A DNA stretch of 64,000 bases from CBDBIG01 sp965205845 [NCBI: bacterium]. GTDB taxonomy: Bacteria; SAR324. The DNA is taken from positions 124,001 to 188,000 of the forward strand of contig CBDBIG010000004.1 of the NCBI GenBank assembly GCA_965205845.1. The letters run 5' to 3'. The translations under genes and the position numbers were made by a program. The notes beneath the pieces are model-generated. The model saw only the letters and a program-made list of their open reading frames with translations, did not search any database and was not told where the DNA came from. Positions 10,251-19,909 of this stretch are shown here, piece after piece (position 1 is the stretch's first letter; the number at the start of each line of letters is the position of its first letter).

Positions 10251-10508
10251 CGGTAGCCAAAATGCCAACCGCTCGGAAAACCCCAGACGCTCACACAGCC
10301 AGCCCCAGCACCAACGCATCCAGACCAGTTGTGTAACGGTAGCCAAAATGCCAACCGCTCGAAAAACTTCAGACGCTCACACAGCCAGCCCCAGCACCAA
10401 CGCATCCAGACCAGTTGTGTAACGGTAGCCAAAATGCCAACTGCTCGAAAAACTTCAGACGCTCACACAGCCAGCCCCAGCACCAACGCATCCAGACCAG
10501 TTGTGTAA
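10251..10508. repeat. Tandem array, 3 x 86 bp, between dctQ and dctM
   Basis: Three head-to-tail copies begin with CGGTAGCC at 10251, 10337 and 10423, and a fourth partial start (CGG) lies at 10509. Copies 2 and 3 differ by a single base. Copy 1 differs by a few bases around position 15-25 of the unit. 86 is not a multiple of three and the unit has no long shared open frame, so it is not a protein repeat. It lies 20 bp upstream of the dctM start and could affect coupling of dctQ and dctM expression. Confidence 0.97.
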
Positions 10509-10573
10509 CGGGGGTAAAAGCGTTTTGTCTTTAAGGTTGTCTCCGGCTCCGGCCGCGCTATAACCACCAAGGG

Positions 10574-11125
10574 CTAACTGCTGTCGTCTGTGACATAAGG
10601 GTCAAAAACCTCGATGCCTTTTAAACGCAGCCAAGACTTTATGGCCGTGGAAACCCCCTGCAAACCCAACAGGAGCGCAAACAACAATACCGAACTTTTT
10701 AAAAGATATTTTACGGGAATCCCCGAGGTTTCCGTAGAGCCTTCAAGGTTTCGCCAAGAGAGTTCGACGTTGGGCCAAGCAGACCACCAAATGATGCCGC
10801 AAACAGGAAGTAAAAACAGCAACGACCCCCATAAATTAATCAAATTCTTGTAGTGTTGGGAGGCACTGCGGTAAAAAATATCGACACGTACATGCTCATT
10901 ATACAGCAAGGTATATCCCCCGCCGAGCATAATCAGAAAACCGTGCATGTACACAATCGATTCTTGCATAAACAAGCTGCCGATCGAAAAAACATAGCGT
11001 TGAACCACCACCACGAATTGCACCAGTAACATGCCTAATGCAAGCCAGGCAACGGCACTGCCTATTTTATGGTTGCATCGATCTAATATTTGATGAAGGC
11101 GTGTTAAAATTTGTATCCCAAACAC
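10574..11125 (-). CDS. dctQ: TRAP transporter small permease subunit (DctQ type)
   Basis: 183 residues with four hydrophobic segments (around 20-45, 60-82, 100-125 and 145-165), as expected for the DctQ subunit that packs against DctM in the inner membrane. The motif GGGYTLLYNEHVRVDIFY matches the conserved DctQ region GxxxxxxxHVRVD. It lies between dctP upstream and dctM downstream on the same strand, in the usual P-Q-M order. The gap to dctM (343 bp) is unusually long and is filled with the 86-bp repeats. Confidence 0.88.
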   Translation of the reverse strand: MFGIQILTRLHQILDRCNHKIGSAVAWLALGMLLVQFVVVVQRYVFSIGSLFMQESIVYMHGFLIMLGGGYTLLYNEHVRVDIFYRSASQHYKNLINLWGSLLFLLPVCGIIWWSAWPNVELSWRNLEGSTETSGIPVKYLLKSSVLLFALLLGLQGVSTAIKSWLRLKGIEVFDPYVTDDSS

Positions 11126-11245
11126 GGCTCAGCCTCCATCGTTCCAAGATTTTTTAATATTCCCCCCTCACAGACCAACGGAGAAGGGAATGCTCTTTTT
11201 TCGAGATGCACTACGCAACTCAGAAAAGCGTCTCTTTCTTTGCCC

Positions 11246-11279
11246 AACGCGGTGTTAAAAACAAACTTAGCACCGCGTT
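11246..11279 (-). promoter_or_regulatory. Stem-loop between dctP and dctQ
   Basis: A 9-bp inverted repeat, AACGCGGTG and CACCGCGTT, flanks a 16-nt loop in the 176-bp gap after the dctP stop. No long T-run follows on the minus strand. In many binding-protein operons such a hairpin protects the mRNA of the binding-protein gene and lowers read-through to the permease genes. That role is inferred here. Confidence 0.45.
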
Positions 11280-11301
11280 TCAAAAGCACACATGCAAAGC
11301 G

Positions 11302-12414
11302 TTAAAACACGGCTTTTTCACGGGCTTCCATGTAGGTTAAGTCAGAGAGTTTAGACCAACCTGCCACGTCCTTACGAAATTTGAAGTAGCTTTCATAAAT
11401 CTTTTTGCCCAAGGCATCATCACCAGCAACATCAGCCACCACTTCTTCAGAAATTTTGGCAATTTGATTCCAAACCTCATCGGGGAAACGATGTAACTCA
11501 ACGCCATCTTCAGCGATCAGCTTCTTGAGCGCAGCACCATTTCGGGCATTGTACTCTGCAGCCATAAAGTCATTTTCCGCAGCACAAGCCGTCTCAATAA
11601 TGGCCTGGAAGTCCTTGCCTAAGCTTTCCCACCATTTTTTGTTCATCCCTACACCCAAGCCGGCACCTGGCTCATGAAACCCAGGGTACATGTAGTTTTT
11701 GAGGATTTTTTGGAATCCAAAAGCGGCATCATTGTAAGGGCCCACCCACTCGGTAGCATCAATGGTCCCCGACTGCAAAGCGGGGAAAATTTCACCCCCG
11801 GGCAATGCCACAGCAGAAGCACCCAACTTACGTAAAACCTCACCCCCTAAACCTGGCATACGCATTTTCAGGCCTTTCATGTCATCAAGCGAGGTGATGG
11901 GCTTGCGGAACCAGCCACCCATTTGCACTCCTGTATTGCCCGCCAAAAAACTTTTTACACCAAAGTTAGCGGCCAACTCATCCCACAACTCTTGGCCACC
12001 GCCAAAGTGAACCCACGCCTGTAATTCTTGCGCAGTAAAACCCAAAGGCACAGCGGTAAAAAAGTTAAAACCCTTGTGCTTACCCTGCCAGTAGTACTCC
12101 GCACCATGGTACATTTGGGCAGAACCAGAGGCTACAGCATCAAAGCTCTCAAAAGCGGGGACCAACTCGCCTGCAGCATACAATTTTATCTCAAGACCCC
12201 CTTGAGACATGGTACTGATGCGGTCTGCAATACGTTGTGCACCTGTGCCCAATCCCGGGAAGTTTTTGGGCCAGGTTGTAACCATTTTAACCACTTGCTT
12301 GCCCTTGGCAACCGCAGGGGCGTCGCTCTCTTTTTTAGTGCAAGAGGCCACCACGGCAGCACCTGCCGCAGCACTCGCCACCAGCGCACCCTTAATAAAA
12401 TTACGTCGCTTCAT
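11302..12414 (-). CDS. dctP: TRAP transporter substrate-binding protein (DctP type)
   Basis: 370 residues. The N-terminus carries a twin-arginine signal (KRRNFIKGA) followed by a hydrophobic Ala-rich stretch and VASC, so the protein may be exported folded and possibly lipid-anchored at Cys25. The mature sequence is typical of the TAT-exported 2-oxo acid/carboxylate-binding TRAP family: TTWPKNFPGLGTGAQ, WYHG-like MYHGAEYYWQGKHKG, and GTIDATEWVGPYND, where the Arg/Glu/Trp ligand region lies. I chose the ATG at 12414, not 12426, because GGAG sits 6 nt before it. It is the first gene of a dctPQM operon. Confidence 0.92.
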   Translation of the reverse strand: MKRRNFIKGALVASAAAGAAVVASCTKKESDAPAVAKGKQVVKMVTTWPKNFPGLGTGAQRIADRISTMSQGGLEIKLYAAGELVPAFESFDAVASGSAQMYHGAEYYWQGKHKGFNFFTAVPLGFTAQELQAWVHFGGGQELWDELAANFGVKSFLAGNTGVQMGGWFRKPITSLDDMKGLKMRMPGLGGEVLRKLGASAVALPGGEIFPALQSGTIDATEWVGPYNDAAFGFQKILKNYMYPGFHEPGAGLGVGMNKKWWESLGKDFQAIIETACAAENDFMAAEYNARNGAALKKLIAEDGVELHRFPDEVWNQIAKISEEVVADVAGDDALGKKIYESYFKFRKDVAGWSKLSDLTYMEAREKAVF

Positions 12415-13585
12415 ACATCGCTCCAATGTTTAAATGTCGGTTCATTTCGGTTTAAAGCATTACGTTGGATTTTGGTGTATTAAAAATACGCCTCAATCGA
12501 ATTAAAGCCTTCACATCATATGCTGTTGTGAACAATCAGACGTTCTATGTCAAGCAAATATATTAGCAAACTGCGTACGAGTGTCGATACGGTCACTTTA
12601 TGCCTGCTTTTAACTTCCATTTGCTTGCTGCGTTGTTTGTGTTAACTGCACGGCTGGCTAAGGCTAAGCGTTCAATTTGGTCAAAACCTCCTGCGGATAG
12701 GATTTTGGGTGCCGCCATCTGGCTGCGAGTGTACACTGCCACTGGCAGCACCAACGCGCCGCGTTCTTGGCAATGCCGCACCAAGGGGGATCAAGCCCTC
12801 GGGCAACGATAAACACCGCGCTAGCCTCCATAGCCTCATTCACCTGCGCGGCCCGCCGTAAGCACTGTGCCCGCACCCAGCCAAGATATCGGGACAGTCC
12901 CTTGCGGGCAATCGCATCAAGGGCTTTGCGGGGGTATGAAGGGTATCTCTCGCTACAGGCTGAGTTGACCGCTGCGCAAAGCATGGGCAAGGGGCAGTTC
13001 CTTAGGGCTGCATCCTCAATTTGCACCACAGGTCACGCCAAAAGACGCTATTTTGCACATCGTAACCCTTGCATGGATTGGCTCTCAAAAAAATACAAAA
13101 ACTGCGCAGCAGCATTGCAACATGTGAGTGCAAGATTTGCTTTTGGCGTGCAATAGGCACCTTCATAGAGGGGACTCTTTTGCTGTTGGTATCACGCATG
13201 ACACATCATTTTTTGCAAAATCGGGTCGAAATTGCGCAAAAAACCTAAAAAGGCTTAAAATTCAGTCGATCACGGCTGCTTCTACGTACAATCGTGCGCT
13301 ATGAAGCATGCATGAAAAAACCTCTGCAGCTACCTTGTGGCTTCATCTCGCGTGGTAGTAGGGGTGTAAATTTGTTTCGAGTAAGTCCCATTATGGGTCC
13401 TGTGCCAGCAAATGGCCTAACACGGAGCGTGATAAAAAAACGGGTACTATAAAGAGGGATGGTATGTAAGGCTATATTTGCTATAACCTATAGATATGTT
13501 GGTCGGTTTATACACTAACGGGTGTGTGCATGCCGATGGGGTGGGTTTTTGAAGCGGTCTATTTTTAAAATAGAAAGAGATTGCC
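12415..13585. other. Long intergenic region, no supported gene
   Basis: About 1.17 kb lie between divergent dctP and mnmG. Competing frames on both strands (12664-13029 minus, 12767-13156 plus) have odd composition (many Cys, Trp, Arg) and no family features. A minus-strand stretch near 12640-12790 faintly resembles the second half of uroporphyrinogen-III synthase, but it contains stops. It could be an old pseudogene. The last 150 bp before mnmG are A/T rich and probably hold its promoter. Confidence 0.4.
13558..13574. promoter_or_regulatory. 17-bp palindrome just before mnmG
   Basis: TCTATTTT-T-AAAATAGA is a perfect inverted repeat around one central base. It ends immediately before the ribosome-binding AAAGAGA and 12 nt before the mnmG ATG. 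It could be an operator or simply an A/T-rich leader. No second copy was noticed in the window. Confidence 0.3.
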
Positions 13586-15511
13586 ATGCATAGTAGGGCG
13601 TACGACGTTATTGTGGTGGGCGCAGGACATGCGGGTTGTGAAGCTGCTTTGGCCTCTGCACGCATGGGCTGCGAGACTTTAATCATTACAATGACCCGTG
13701 CGACCATTGCGCACATGCCGTGTAACCCTGCCATTGGTGGCGTGGCCAAAGGGGCGTTGGTCAAAGAAATTGATGCGTTGGGTGGTGAGATGGGTTTTGC
13801 TGCGGATGAAACGGGGATTCACTTTCGCACATTAAACCGTTCAAAAGGCCCTGCGGTGTGGGGTACACGCTGCCAATCCGATATGTTGCGTTACCGCCAA
13901 CGCATGCAACAAGCCCTGAACAACCAACCACGCTTAAGCATTGTGGAAGCGGAAGTACAAGGTTTATTGATATGCAAGCCCAAAGCTTTGCACGCAGGCT
14001 TAAAGGCAACAGCGGGGCGCATTGAAATCGAGGGCGTCTTGGCAGGTGGGCGGGCTTACCACAGCAAAACGGTGGTGATTACCACAGGAACCTTTTTAAA
14101 TGGTAGAATTCACATTGGTAAACGTAGCCAAGCGGCAGGGCGTGCAAATGAGGCCCCTGCCAATTACTTGGGGGGTGCGCTCGCGCAGTTAGGTTTGGAG
14201 GTTGGGCGCCTCAAAACAGGCACGGTGCCACGCCTTAATACCCACAGTATTGCTTGGCATAAGTTAGAAGAACAATGGGGTGATGAACCCATTCCCAAAT
14301 TTAGTTTTTGGGATTCGACCATACCATTAGCCCAAACTTGCTGCCACATTACCCACACCAACCCCAATACGCACCGCGTTATTCAAAAAAATCTCCAGCA
14401 TTCTGCCCTTTACGGCGGAGCCATTCAGGGAGTGGGGCCACGCTATTGTCCTTCCATCGAAGACAAAGTGGTCAAGTTTCCAGATAGGCAACGCCACCAG
14501 GTGTTTTTAGAACCTACCACCCTCGAAGGTGACGAAACTTACCCCAATGGTCTTTCCACCAGTTTGCCTCAAGAGATTCAACTGGCTTACCTCCAAACCA
14601 TTGTGGGCTTGGAAGAAGTGGAGATTTTAAAGGCCGGCTATGCGGTCGAGTATACCTTTGTGCAACCCATTCAATTGAGCTCCAGTTTGGCAGTAAAAAC
14701 CTGCCCGCAGTTGTTTTTGGGAGGACAAATTAACGGCACCACGGGTTATGAAGAAGCCGCTGCTCAAGGCCTGATGGCGGGCATTAACGCGGCCTTGTGG
14801 GTACAAAAAGCCAAGCCTTTTGTGTTGCATCGGCATGAGGCAATGATAGGCGTAATGATTGACGACCTGATTACCAAAGGGGTGGATGAACCCTACCGCA
14901 TGTTTACCTCAAGGGCTGAGCTACGCTTGCACCTACGTGAGGATAACGCCGACCGCCGCTTAAGTGAGTGCAGTTTTGCCTTAGGCCTTCTGCCTAAAGA
15001 ACGCATTTTGCAGCTGCGCCAAAAGCAACGGCGCATTCATGCCCTTAGCAGTGCCCTTGGCCAAGTTAAAGTTACCCCTACCCTTGCCATGAACCAAGGG
15101 CTAAGGGGCATGGGGCAAGCAGTGCTTAAAACCGCCGCCCAGGCTAGCGACCTATTGTGTAGGCCTGGCATCACCCTCACAGATCTCCGCTTTATACCCA
15201 AGGTAAAAGCACTCATCACCCAACAAAACCCGCCCCAAAATGTGAGTGCTCAGGTGGAAACCGACTTTAAATATTTGGGGTACCTTGAGCGGCAACGCAA
15301 CCAAGTGGCCTCGTTTAAGCATTTAGAAACGCGATCCATCCCTTTAAACCCACCCTATGCGATGATTGCAGGGCTTTCTAACGAGGTGGTCCAAAAACTC
15401 GTGCGTCATCAGCCCTGTACCCTTGGACAAGCCACGCGCATTAGCGGCATCACACCTGCAGCCATTATGGTGCTCGATGCATGGCTCAAATCCCGGCAAG
15501 CCTCCACCTAA
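13586..15511 (+). CDS. mnmG: tRNA uridine-5-carboxymethylaminomethyl modification enzyme MnmG (GidA)
   Basis: 641 residues. With MnmE it installs the cmnm5 group on U34 of several tRNAs, using FAD and methylene-tetrahydrofolate. The FAD-binding motif GAGHAGCEAA is at residues 12-21. The family signatures CNPAIGGVAKGALVKE and GPRYCPSIEDK follow, then the C-terminal MnmE-binding region with YLGYLERQ and IPGLSNEVVQKL-like AGLSNEVVQKL. The start is supported by AAAGAGA upstream. In many proteobacteria mnmG is followed by rsmG-parA-parB; here selD follows after 89 bp. Family assignment is certain. Confidence 0.96.
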   Translation: MHSRAYDVIVVGAGHAGCEAALASARMGCETLIITMTRATIAHMPCNPAIGGVAKGALVKEIDALGGEMGFAADETGIHFRTLNRSKGPAVWGTRCQSDMLRYRQRMQQALNNQPRLSIVEAEVQGLLICKPKALHAGLKATAGRIEIEGVLAGGRAYHSKTVVITTGTFLNGRIHIGKRSQAAGRANEAPANYLGGALAQLGLEVGRLKTGTVPRLNTHSIAWHKLEEQWGDEPIPKFSFWDSTIPLAQTCCHITHTNPNTHRVIQKNLQHSALYGGAIQGVGPRYCPSIEDKVVKFPDRQRHQVFLEPTTLEGDETYPNGLSTSLPQEIQLAYLQTIVGLEEVEILKAGYAVEYTFVQPIQLSSSLAVKTCPQLFLGGQINGTTGYEEAAAQGLMAGINAALWVQKAKPFVLHRHEAMIGVMIDDLITKGVDEPYRMFTSRAELRLHLREDNADRRLSECSFALGLLPKERILQLRQKQRRIHALSSALGQVKVTPTLAMNQGLRGMGQAVLKTAAQASDLLCRPGITLTDLRFIPKVKALITQQNPPQNVSAQVETDFKYLGYLERQRNQVASFKHLETRSIPLNPPYAMIAGLSNEVVQKLVRHQPCTLGQATRISGITPAAIMVLDAWLKSRQAST

Positions 15512-15600
15512 AAAAGGGAAGCTGCGCTTCATCATACCCAGCGCAAATGGCATTGCTAATCCCTAAGCACATTGTTTTACCACTCACTTACCCGAATAAA

Positions 15601-16653
15601 ATGCTTTGGTTTAAAAAGAAAACCCTGACAGGGCTGGCAAAGACGTGTGGGTGAGCAGCGAAGTTAAGCCCGGTCGGGCTTGAAAACGTGCTAAGCAATT
15701 TGCCACACAGTAACAAAAAAGAGATCCTGGTAGATATGCATACCAGCGATGATGCGGGGGTATACCAGTTAAACCCTGAGAGTGCCTTGGTGCATACGGT
15801 CGATTTTATCACCCCGCCTGTAGATGACCCTTATACCTTTGGTGCGGTCGCCGCCACCAATGCCCTTAACGATATATATGCCATGGGCGGCAAGCCTTTA
15901 ACAGCACTTAATTTGGTGGGTTTTCCCTCTAAAATGCTGCCTTTAAGCACGTTGGAAGGCATTTTAAAGGGCGCTGCAGATAAAGTGCTTGAAGCGGGGG
16001 CAGTGGTTGTTGGCGGCCATTCAACCGAAGATGAAGAGCCGAAATTTGGCCTCTCTGTTACGGGTTTGGTGCATCCAAACCGCATTTGGCGAAACTCCAC
16101 CGCCCAGGTAGGCGATTCCCTTATTTTAACAAAGCCAATCGGTAGTGGAGTGTTATTTAATGCCAATCGCAAGGGCTTGGTTTCAAGGCAAGCGATGGCG
16201 GAATGCATGGAGGTTATTACCATCTTAAACAAAGGGGCTGCAGAGGCTTTAAGCACTTTTGAAATACACGCTTGCACGGATATTACGGGTTTTGGCTTGG
16301 CTGGCCATGGTTACGAAATGGCCAAAGGGGCAGGGGTGGAAATGCACTTTAACTTGCAAGCCATTCCCCTGCTCAACGAAGCCCTTGCCATGTATGCCCG
16401 CGGGATTACCACGGGGGTAAACCACGCCAACCGCGCACTATGTCAACATGCTGTGTGTTTTGCTGCACGCACCCCCGCACCCTTGCAAGAAATAACCTTC
16501 GATCCACAAACCGCAGGGGGCTTGCTTTTTGCCTTACCCCAAGCCCAGGCTAAGTCCGCACTGCACGCTTTGCATCAAGCCGGTTTGCCCCATGCATGCG
16601 CTATTGGAGTGGTCGAAAAAACCTATGAGCAAGGATCGCTGTTATTCGCCTAG
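15601..16653 (+). CDS. selD: Selenide, water dikinase (selenophosphate synthetase), itself a selenoprotein
   Basis: SelD makes selenophosphate from selenide and ATP for selenocysteine and 2-selenouridine synthesis. Reading from ATG 15601, the frame runs LTGLAKTCG, then TGA (15652-15654), then AAKLSPVGLENVL and on without another stop to 16651-16653. The family motif here is C-G-(C/U)-A-A-K, where the third residue is the catalytic Cys/Sec (Cys17 in E. coli), so the UGA is read as selenocysteine 18. Downstream motifs are TSDDAGVY, DFITPPVDDP and GGHSTEDEEPKFG, all typical. Ordinary gene callers would start after the UGA (GTG 15688) and lose the active site. An alternative in-frame ATG is at 15547. 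About 350 residues, normal for SelD. Confidence 0.9.
15652..15696 (+). promoter_or_regulatory. SECIS-like hairpin for UGA recoding in selD
   Basis: Directly after the UGA lies a hairpin with stem AAGCCC (15666-15671), loop GGTC (15672-15675) and GGGCTT (15676-15681). The GGUC loop matches the apical loop of the E. coli fdhF SECIS, which is bound by SelB. The distance from UGA to the loop (about 20 nt) is also within one base of fdhF. Two unpaired T residues precede the stem where a bulged U is expected. The outer stem is less clear. Confidence 0.75.
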
Positions 16654-16756
16654 GCAAGGCACGCATTTTTTGACCACACGTTACGTCATCGCCAAGGATA
16701 CTCTAAGTTCTCACTTCCCCGGCAAAGCCCCCTAACCAGAGAGGGTTTTTGGTGTT

Positions 16757-16785
16757 CTCATGCACCACTTTTCGTGGTGCATGAG
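16757..16785. terminator. Hairpin between convergent selD and lon
   Basis: CTCATGCACCAC, loop TTTTC, GTGGTGCATGAG: a perfect 12-bp stem with a 5-nt loop, 104 bp after the selD stop and 23 bp before the lon stop. There is no long T-run on either side. Its placement between convergent genes suggests a bidirectional terminator or mRNA 3'-end stabiliser. Confidence 0.6.
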
Positions 16786-16807
16786 CCTTCTTTGGCTGAG
16801 TGCACTT

Positions 16808-19264
16808 CTAAGTGTACACAGAGGGCGTGGATGGGATATCCGCTGGGGGCGGTTGAATAATTTCGGACCCACCCTCAGAACGCTTGCCCTCCACACCACG
16901 GATATCTTTAGGCTCTGGGGGATCAGAAACGGGGGTTGGCGCGGTTTCAAGTGCATACTTTAAGTACTCTGAAACGTGCTTTAGCATGTGAATTTTGAGC
17001 CCTGAGGTGATCTCTTTTGGAATTTCCACAATGTCTTTTTCGTTTTCAAAAGGCACCAACACCTCCAAAGCCCCGCCACGCTTAGCAGCAAGCAGTTTTT
17101 CTTTTAACCCGCCTATTTTTAGCACGTTGCCACGCAAGGTAACCTCACCGGTCATGGCCACACGTTTGCGGACCGCAATGCCTGAAAAGGCACTCGCAAT
17201 CGCCGTCACCAGGGTAACCCCCGCCGAAGGACCATCCTTAGGCACTGCCCCCTCGGGAAAGTGAATGTGTGCATCAAGCTGTCTAAACGCTTTCGAGTAT
17301 ATCCCCAACTCGTTGGCATGCGAGCGCACATAACTCAAAGCCGCCTGCACAGACTCCTTCATCACATCACCCAAACGCCCCGTAACTTGGAGGCGGCCAT
17401 TACCGCGCATCAAACTCACCTCGCTAAACAGCAAGTCGCCTCCAACAGCAGTCCAAGCCATGCCTGTAGCTACACCCACCTCATTTTTACCCACAATGCG
17501 TTCGTGGCGATACCTGGGTGGGCCCAGCATTTTTTGCAGTTGGGGCTTGGTAACGGTGACCTTTTTGAGGTTCGGATTTCTTACCAAGCGTGTTGCAATT
17601 TTTCGCATGACTTTGCCAATTTCGCGCTCCAAACTACGCACCCCAGCTTCACGGGTATAACGTTCAATAATTTGGACAATGGCCGATTTTTTTAGGTCAA
17701 CCTGTTGCACAGTCAGTCCGTTCTCTTTGACCTGTTTCAAGAGCAAGTGCTGAGTCGCAATATGCTGCTTTTCCTGCTCAGTATAACCCGCGAGGGTAAT
17801 TATTTCCATGCGATCGCGCAAGGCATCAGGAATACCAAAGGAATCGTTGGCTGTGCAAAAAAACAACACATCAGAGAGGTCATACTCCACCTCAAGGTAG
17901 TGGTCCATGAACGCATGATTTTGCTCTATGTCAAGCACTTCTAACAAGGCTGCAGCGGGGTCACCCATTACACCATGGGTCATTTTGTCGACTTCATCCA
18001 ACAAAAGCAGCGGGTTATTGCTTTTAGCTTTGCGTAACGATTGTAAAATTTTGCCTGACAGCGCACCTATATAGGTACGCCTGTGGCCACGAATTTCAGA
18101 TTCATCGCGCACACCACCCAGACTCATGCGCACAAATTTACGCCCCAAAGCTTTTGCCACCGAATTGGCCAAGGATGTTTTGCCAACGCCAGGGGGTCCT
18201 ACCAAGCACACAATTGGGCCACTCAATTTGCCCACTTTCTTGGTCACCGCCAAGTACTCAACAATACGCTCCTTCACCTTATCAAGGCCATAGTGGTCTT
18301 GTTCTAAGATGTCTTCTGCTTGGTTTAGGTCAAAGGTGTCTTTGGTTTTTTGTCCCCAAGGCATCCCCAGTAAGACGTCCAAATAATTTCTCACCACGTT
18401 TGCTTCAGCAGACATGGAGGACATCATTTTCAGTTTTTTAATCTCTTTTTTCGCAGCGACTTTCGCTTCTTTACTTAAAGGCAGCTCTTTAATCTTCTTT
18501 TCGTATTCCTCTTGCTCTTGCTTGCCGTCTTCGCTCGCACCCAGTTCCTTTTGAATGGCTTTGATTTGCTCATTCAAATAGTACTCCTTTTGAGTGCGTC
18601 CAATTTGTCCTTGTACACGCTCTTTGAGCTTTTTCTCCAATTTTTTAATTTCCGCTTCCTCAAGCATGCGCTCAAGCACCTTTTCCAACCGCAGTTTGGG
18701 GCTGAAAATTTCCATCAATTCTTGCTTTTTTTGCAAAGAGAGGTTGAGCAACGGCGCAATGCGATCGGCAATGCCATCGGGCTGATCAGAATCCAAAGAG
18801 AGTTGTTCCGTACTTTCCGCGTTGCGCTTAATGTCGCGCAAATACACTTCAAGCTCTTCAAGGGTTGTTTTGGCGAGCGCACGCAACTCCGGCCCTGATT
18901 CTTTGATCTCTACAATGGGTTCTACCACGGCCTCATAAGCACCGTCTTCCATTCTGGATTCCAGCAATTTCCCGCGGGTTTTGGCTTCAAACAATGCTTT
19001 AACGGTGCCGTTTGGGAGGCGCATAATTTGCAGCACCACACCAATCGAGCCAATTTTGTACAGGTCTTCGGCGGCGGGTTTTTCAACCATGGGGTCTTTT
19101 TGCGCAGTAACAAACACCGTCCGATCGCCACTTAAAGCGGCATCAAGGGCCTCCATCGATTGGGCACGACCAATAAAAAACGGCGTTGTTGTTTGTGGAA
19201 ACACAACAATATCGCGCATGGGCAACAAGGGCAGGGTTTTTGACAGGGTTTTTGACGCCGTCAT
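16808..19264 (-). CDS. lon: ATP-dependent protease La (Lon)
   Basis: 818 residues. Lon is the cytoplasmic AAA+ serine protease for misfolded and regulatory proteins. Order of parts: the LON substrate-binding domain ([13 protein letters not shown] at the N-terminus), the AAA+ module with Walker [10 protein letters not shown] and Walker [11 protein letters not shown], then the protease domain with the Ser-Lys dyad in PKDGPSAGV and [17 protein letters not shown]. The N-terminus contains a 12-bp duplication (SKTLSKTL). The C-terminus has an unusual Pro/Ser-rich tail of about 40 residues. AGGAG precedes the ATG. The gene stands alone between a terminator hairpin and a 640-bp spacer. Confidence 0.97.
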   Translation of the reverse strand: MTASKTLSKTLPLLPMRDIVVFPQTTTPFFIGRAQSMEALDAALSGDRTVFVTAQKDPMVEKPAAEDLYKIGSIGVVLQIMRLPNGTVKALFEAKTRGKLLESRMEDGAYEAVVEPIVEIKESGPELRALAKTTLEELEVYLRDIKRNAESTEQLSLDSDQPDGIADRIAPLLNLSLQKKQELMEIFSPKLRLEKVLERMLEEAEIKKLEKKLKERVQGQIGRTQKEYYLNEQIKAIQKELGASEDGKQEQEEYEKKIKELPLSKEAKVAAKKEIKKLKMMSSMSAEANVVRNYLDVLLGMPWGQKTKDTFDLNQAEDILEQDHYGLDKVKERIVEYLAVTKKVGKLSGPIVCLVGPPGVGKTSLANSVAKALGRKFVRMSLGGVRDESEIRGHRRTYIGALSGKILQSLRKAKSNNPLLLLDEVDKMTHGVMGDPAAALLEVLDIEQNHAFMDHYLEVEYDLSDVLFFCTANDSFGIPDALRDRMEIITLAGYTEQEKQHIATQHLLLKQVKENGLTVQQVDLKKSAIVQIIERYTREAGVRSLEREIGKVMRKIATRLVRNPNLKKVTVTKPQLQKMLGPPRYRHERIVGKNEVGVATGMAWTAVGGDLLFSEVSLMRGNGRLQVTGRLGDVMKESVQAALSYVRSHANELGIYSKAFRQLDAHIHFPEGAVPKDGPSAGVTLVTAIASAFSGIAVRKRVAMTGEVTLRGNVLKIGGLKEKLLAAKRGGALEVLVPFENEKDIVEIPKEITSGLKIHMLKHVSEYLKYALETAPTPVSDPPEPKDIRGVEGKRSEGGSEIIQPPPADIPSTPSVYT

Positions 19265-19909
19265 GGAGTCTCCTTCTTCATCAATGCAATTGGTAAGGTA
19301 AACAATTTTTTGATAAAAACAACGTTTACAATCGTTGTCCTACTTTTAGATGGGGTCAAGTTTCCTTGCCGTCAATGGCAAACCTGTTAAAATGTGGGTT
19401 TATACTGGCTATAAATATCATTGCTCATCATGGTACCAATACCGTTATTTTAAAATGAAATGAAATGGTAGTCAAAAATGGCGAAAAAATCTTTTATTAA
19501 GTAGACAAAGCGAAATCCCTTTTCGTGCAAGGGGCCTTGCTGTTAAAAAACGCAAAAAGACTGCGTAATCATTCAAAGAGGCCGCCATCTGTTAGCGTGC
19601 AAGATCATAGCCACCTCGTGGACAGCCCCTCTCGACGGTGCCCTTAATTACAATGGACCATCAACTCCATTAGCAATTTGAGGCACGTCGTACGTACAAG
19701 TATAAACCTCGTTTGCAAGACCTGTCAAAAACCAATGCCGTTATTTTAAGAAAATCAAAATAAACCCTTCGCTGGGCTGCCTTTTATACCCTAATGTCAA
19801 CTTCCAAAATGGTATGAATGGAGCATACCACTATTAAGAGCAACGTAGAGTTACGGCATGCACTGTTTTACCATTTTGAGATACACTAATAAGGCTTTAC
19901 TTGTTTATC
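19265..19909. other. Intergenic region, no gene seen
   Basis: About 645 bases between divergent lon and the LolC/E-like gene. A short frame starting ATGGCGAAAAAATC near 19478 stops after eight codons. No known RNA family is recognisable by eye. It presumably contains the promoters of both flanking genes. Confidence 0.4.

Noticed and set aside
12593-13156. Possible protein genes on both strands, with a faint uroporphyrinogen-III synthase-like stretch (ARGLDPP, GALVLPVAVYTR)
   Set aside because: The frames overlap on opposite strands, composition is rich in Cys/Trp/Arg, the similarity needs a frame change with a stop in between, and no good start exists. Recorded only as part of the intergenic region.
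19478-19504. ATGGCGAAAAAATC start resembling a ribosomal protein (MAKKSFIK)
   Set aside because: It stops after eight codons, and the following frames show no ribosomal protein pattern.
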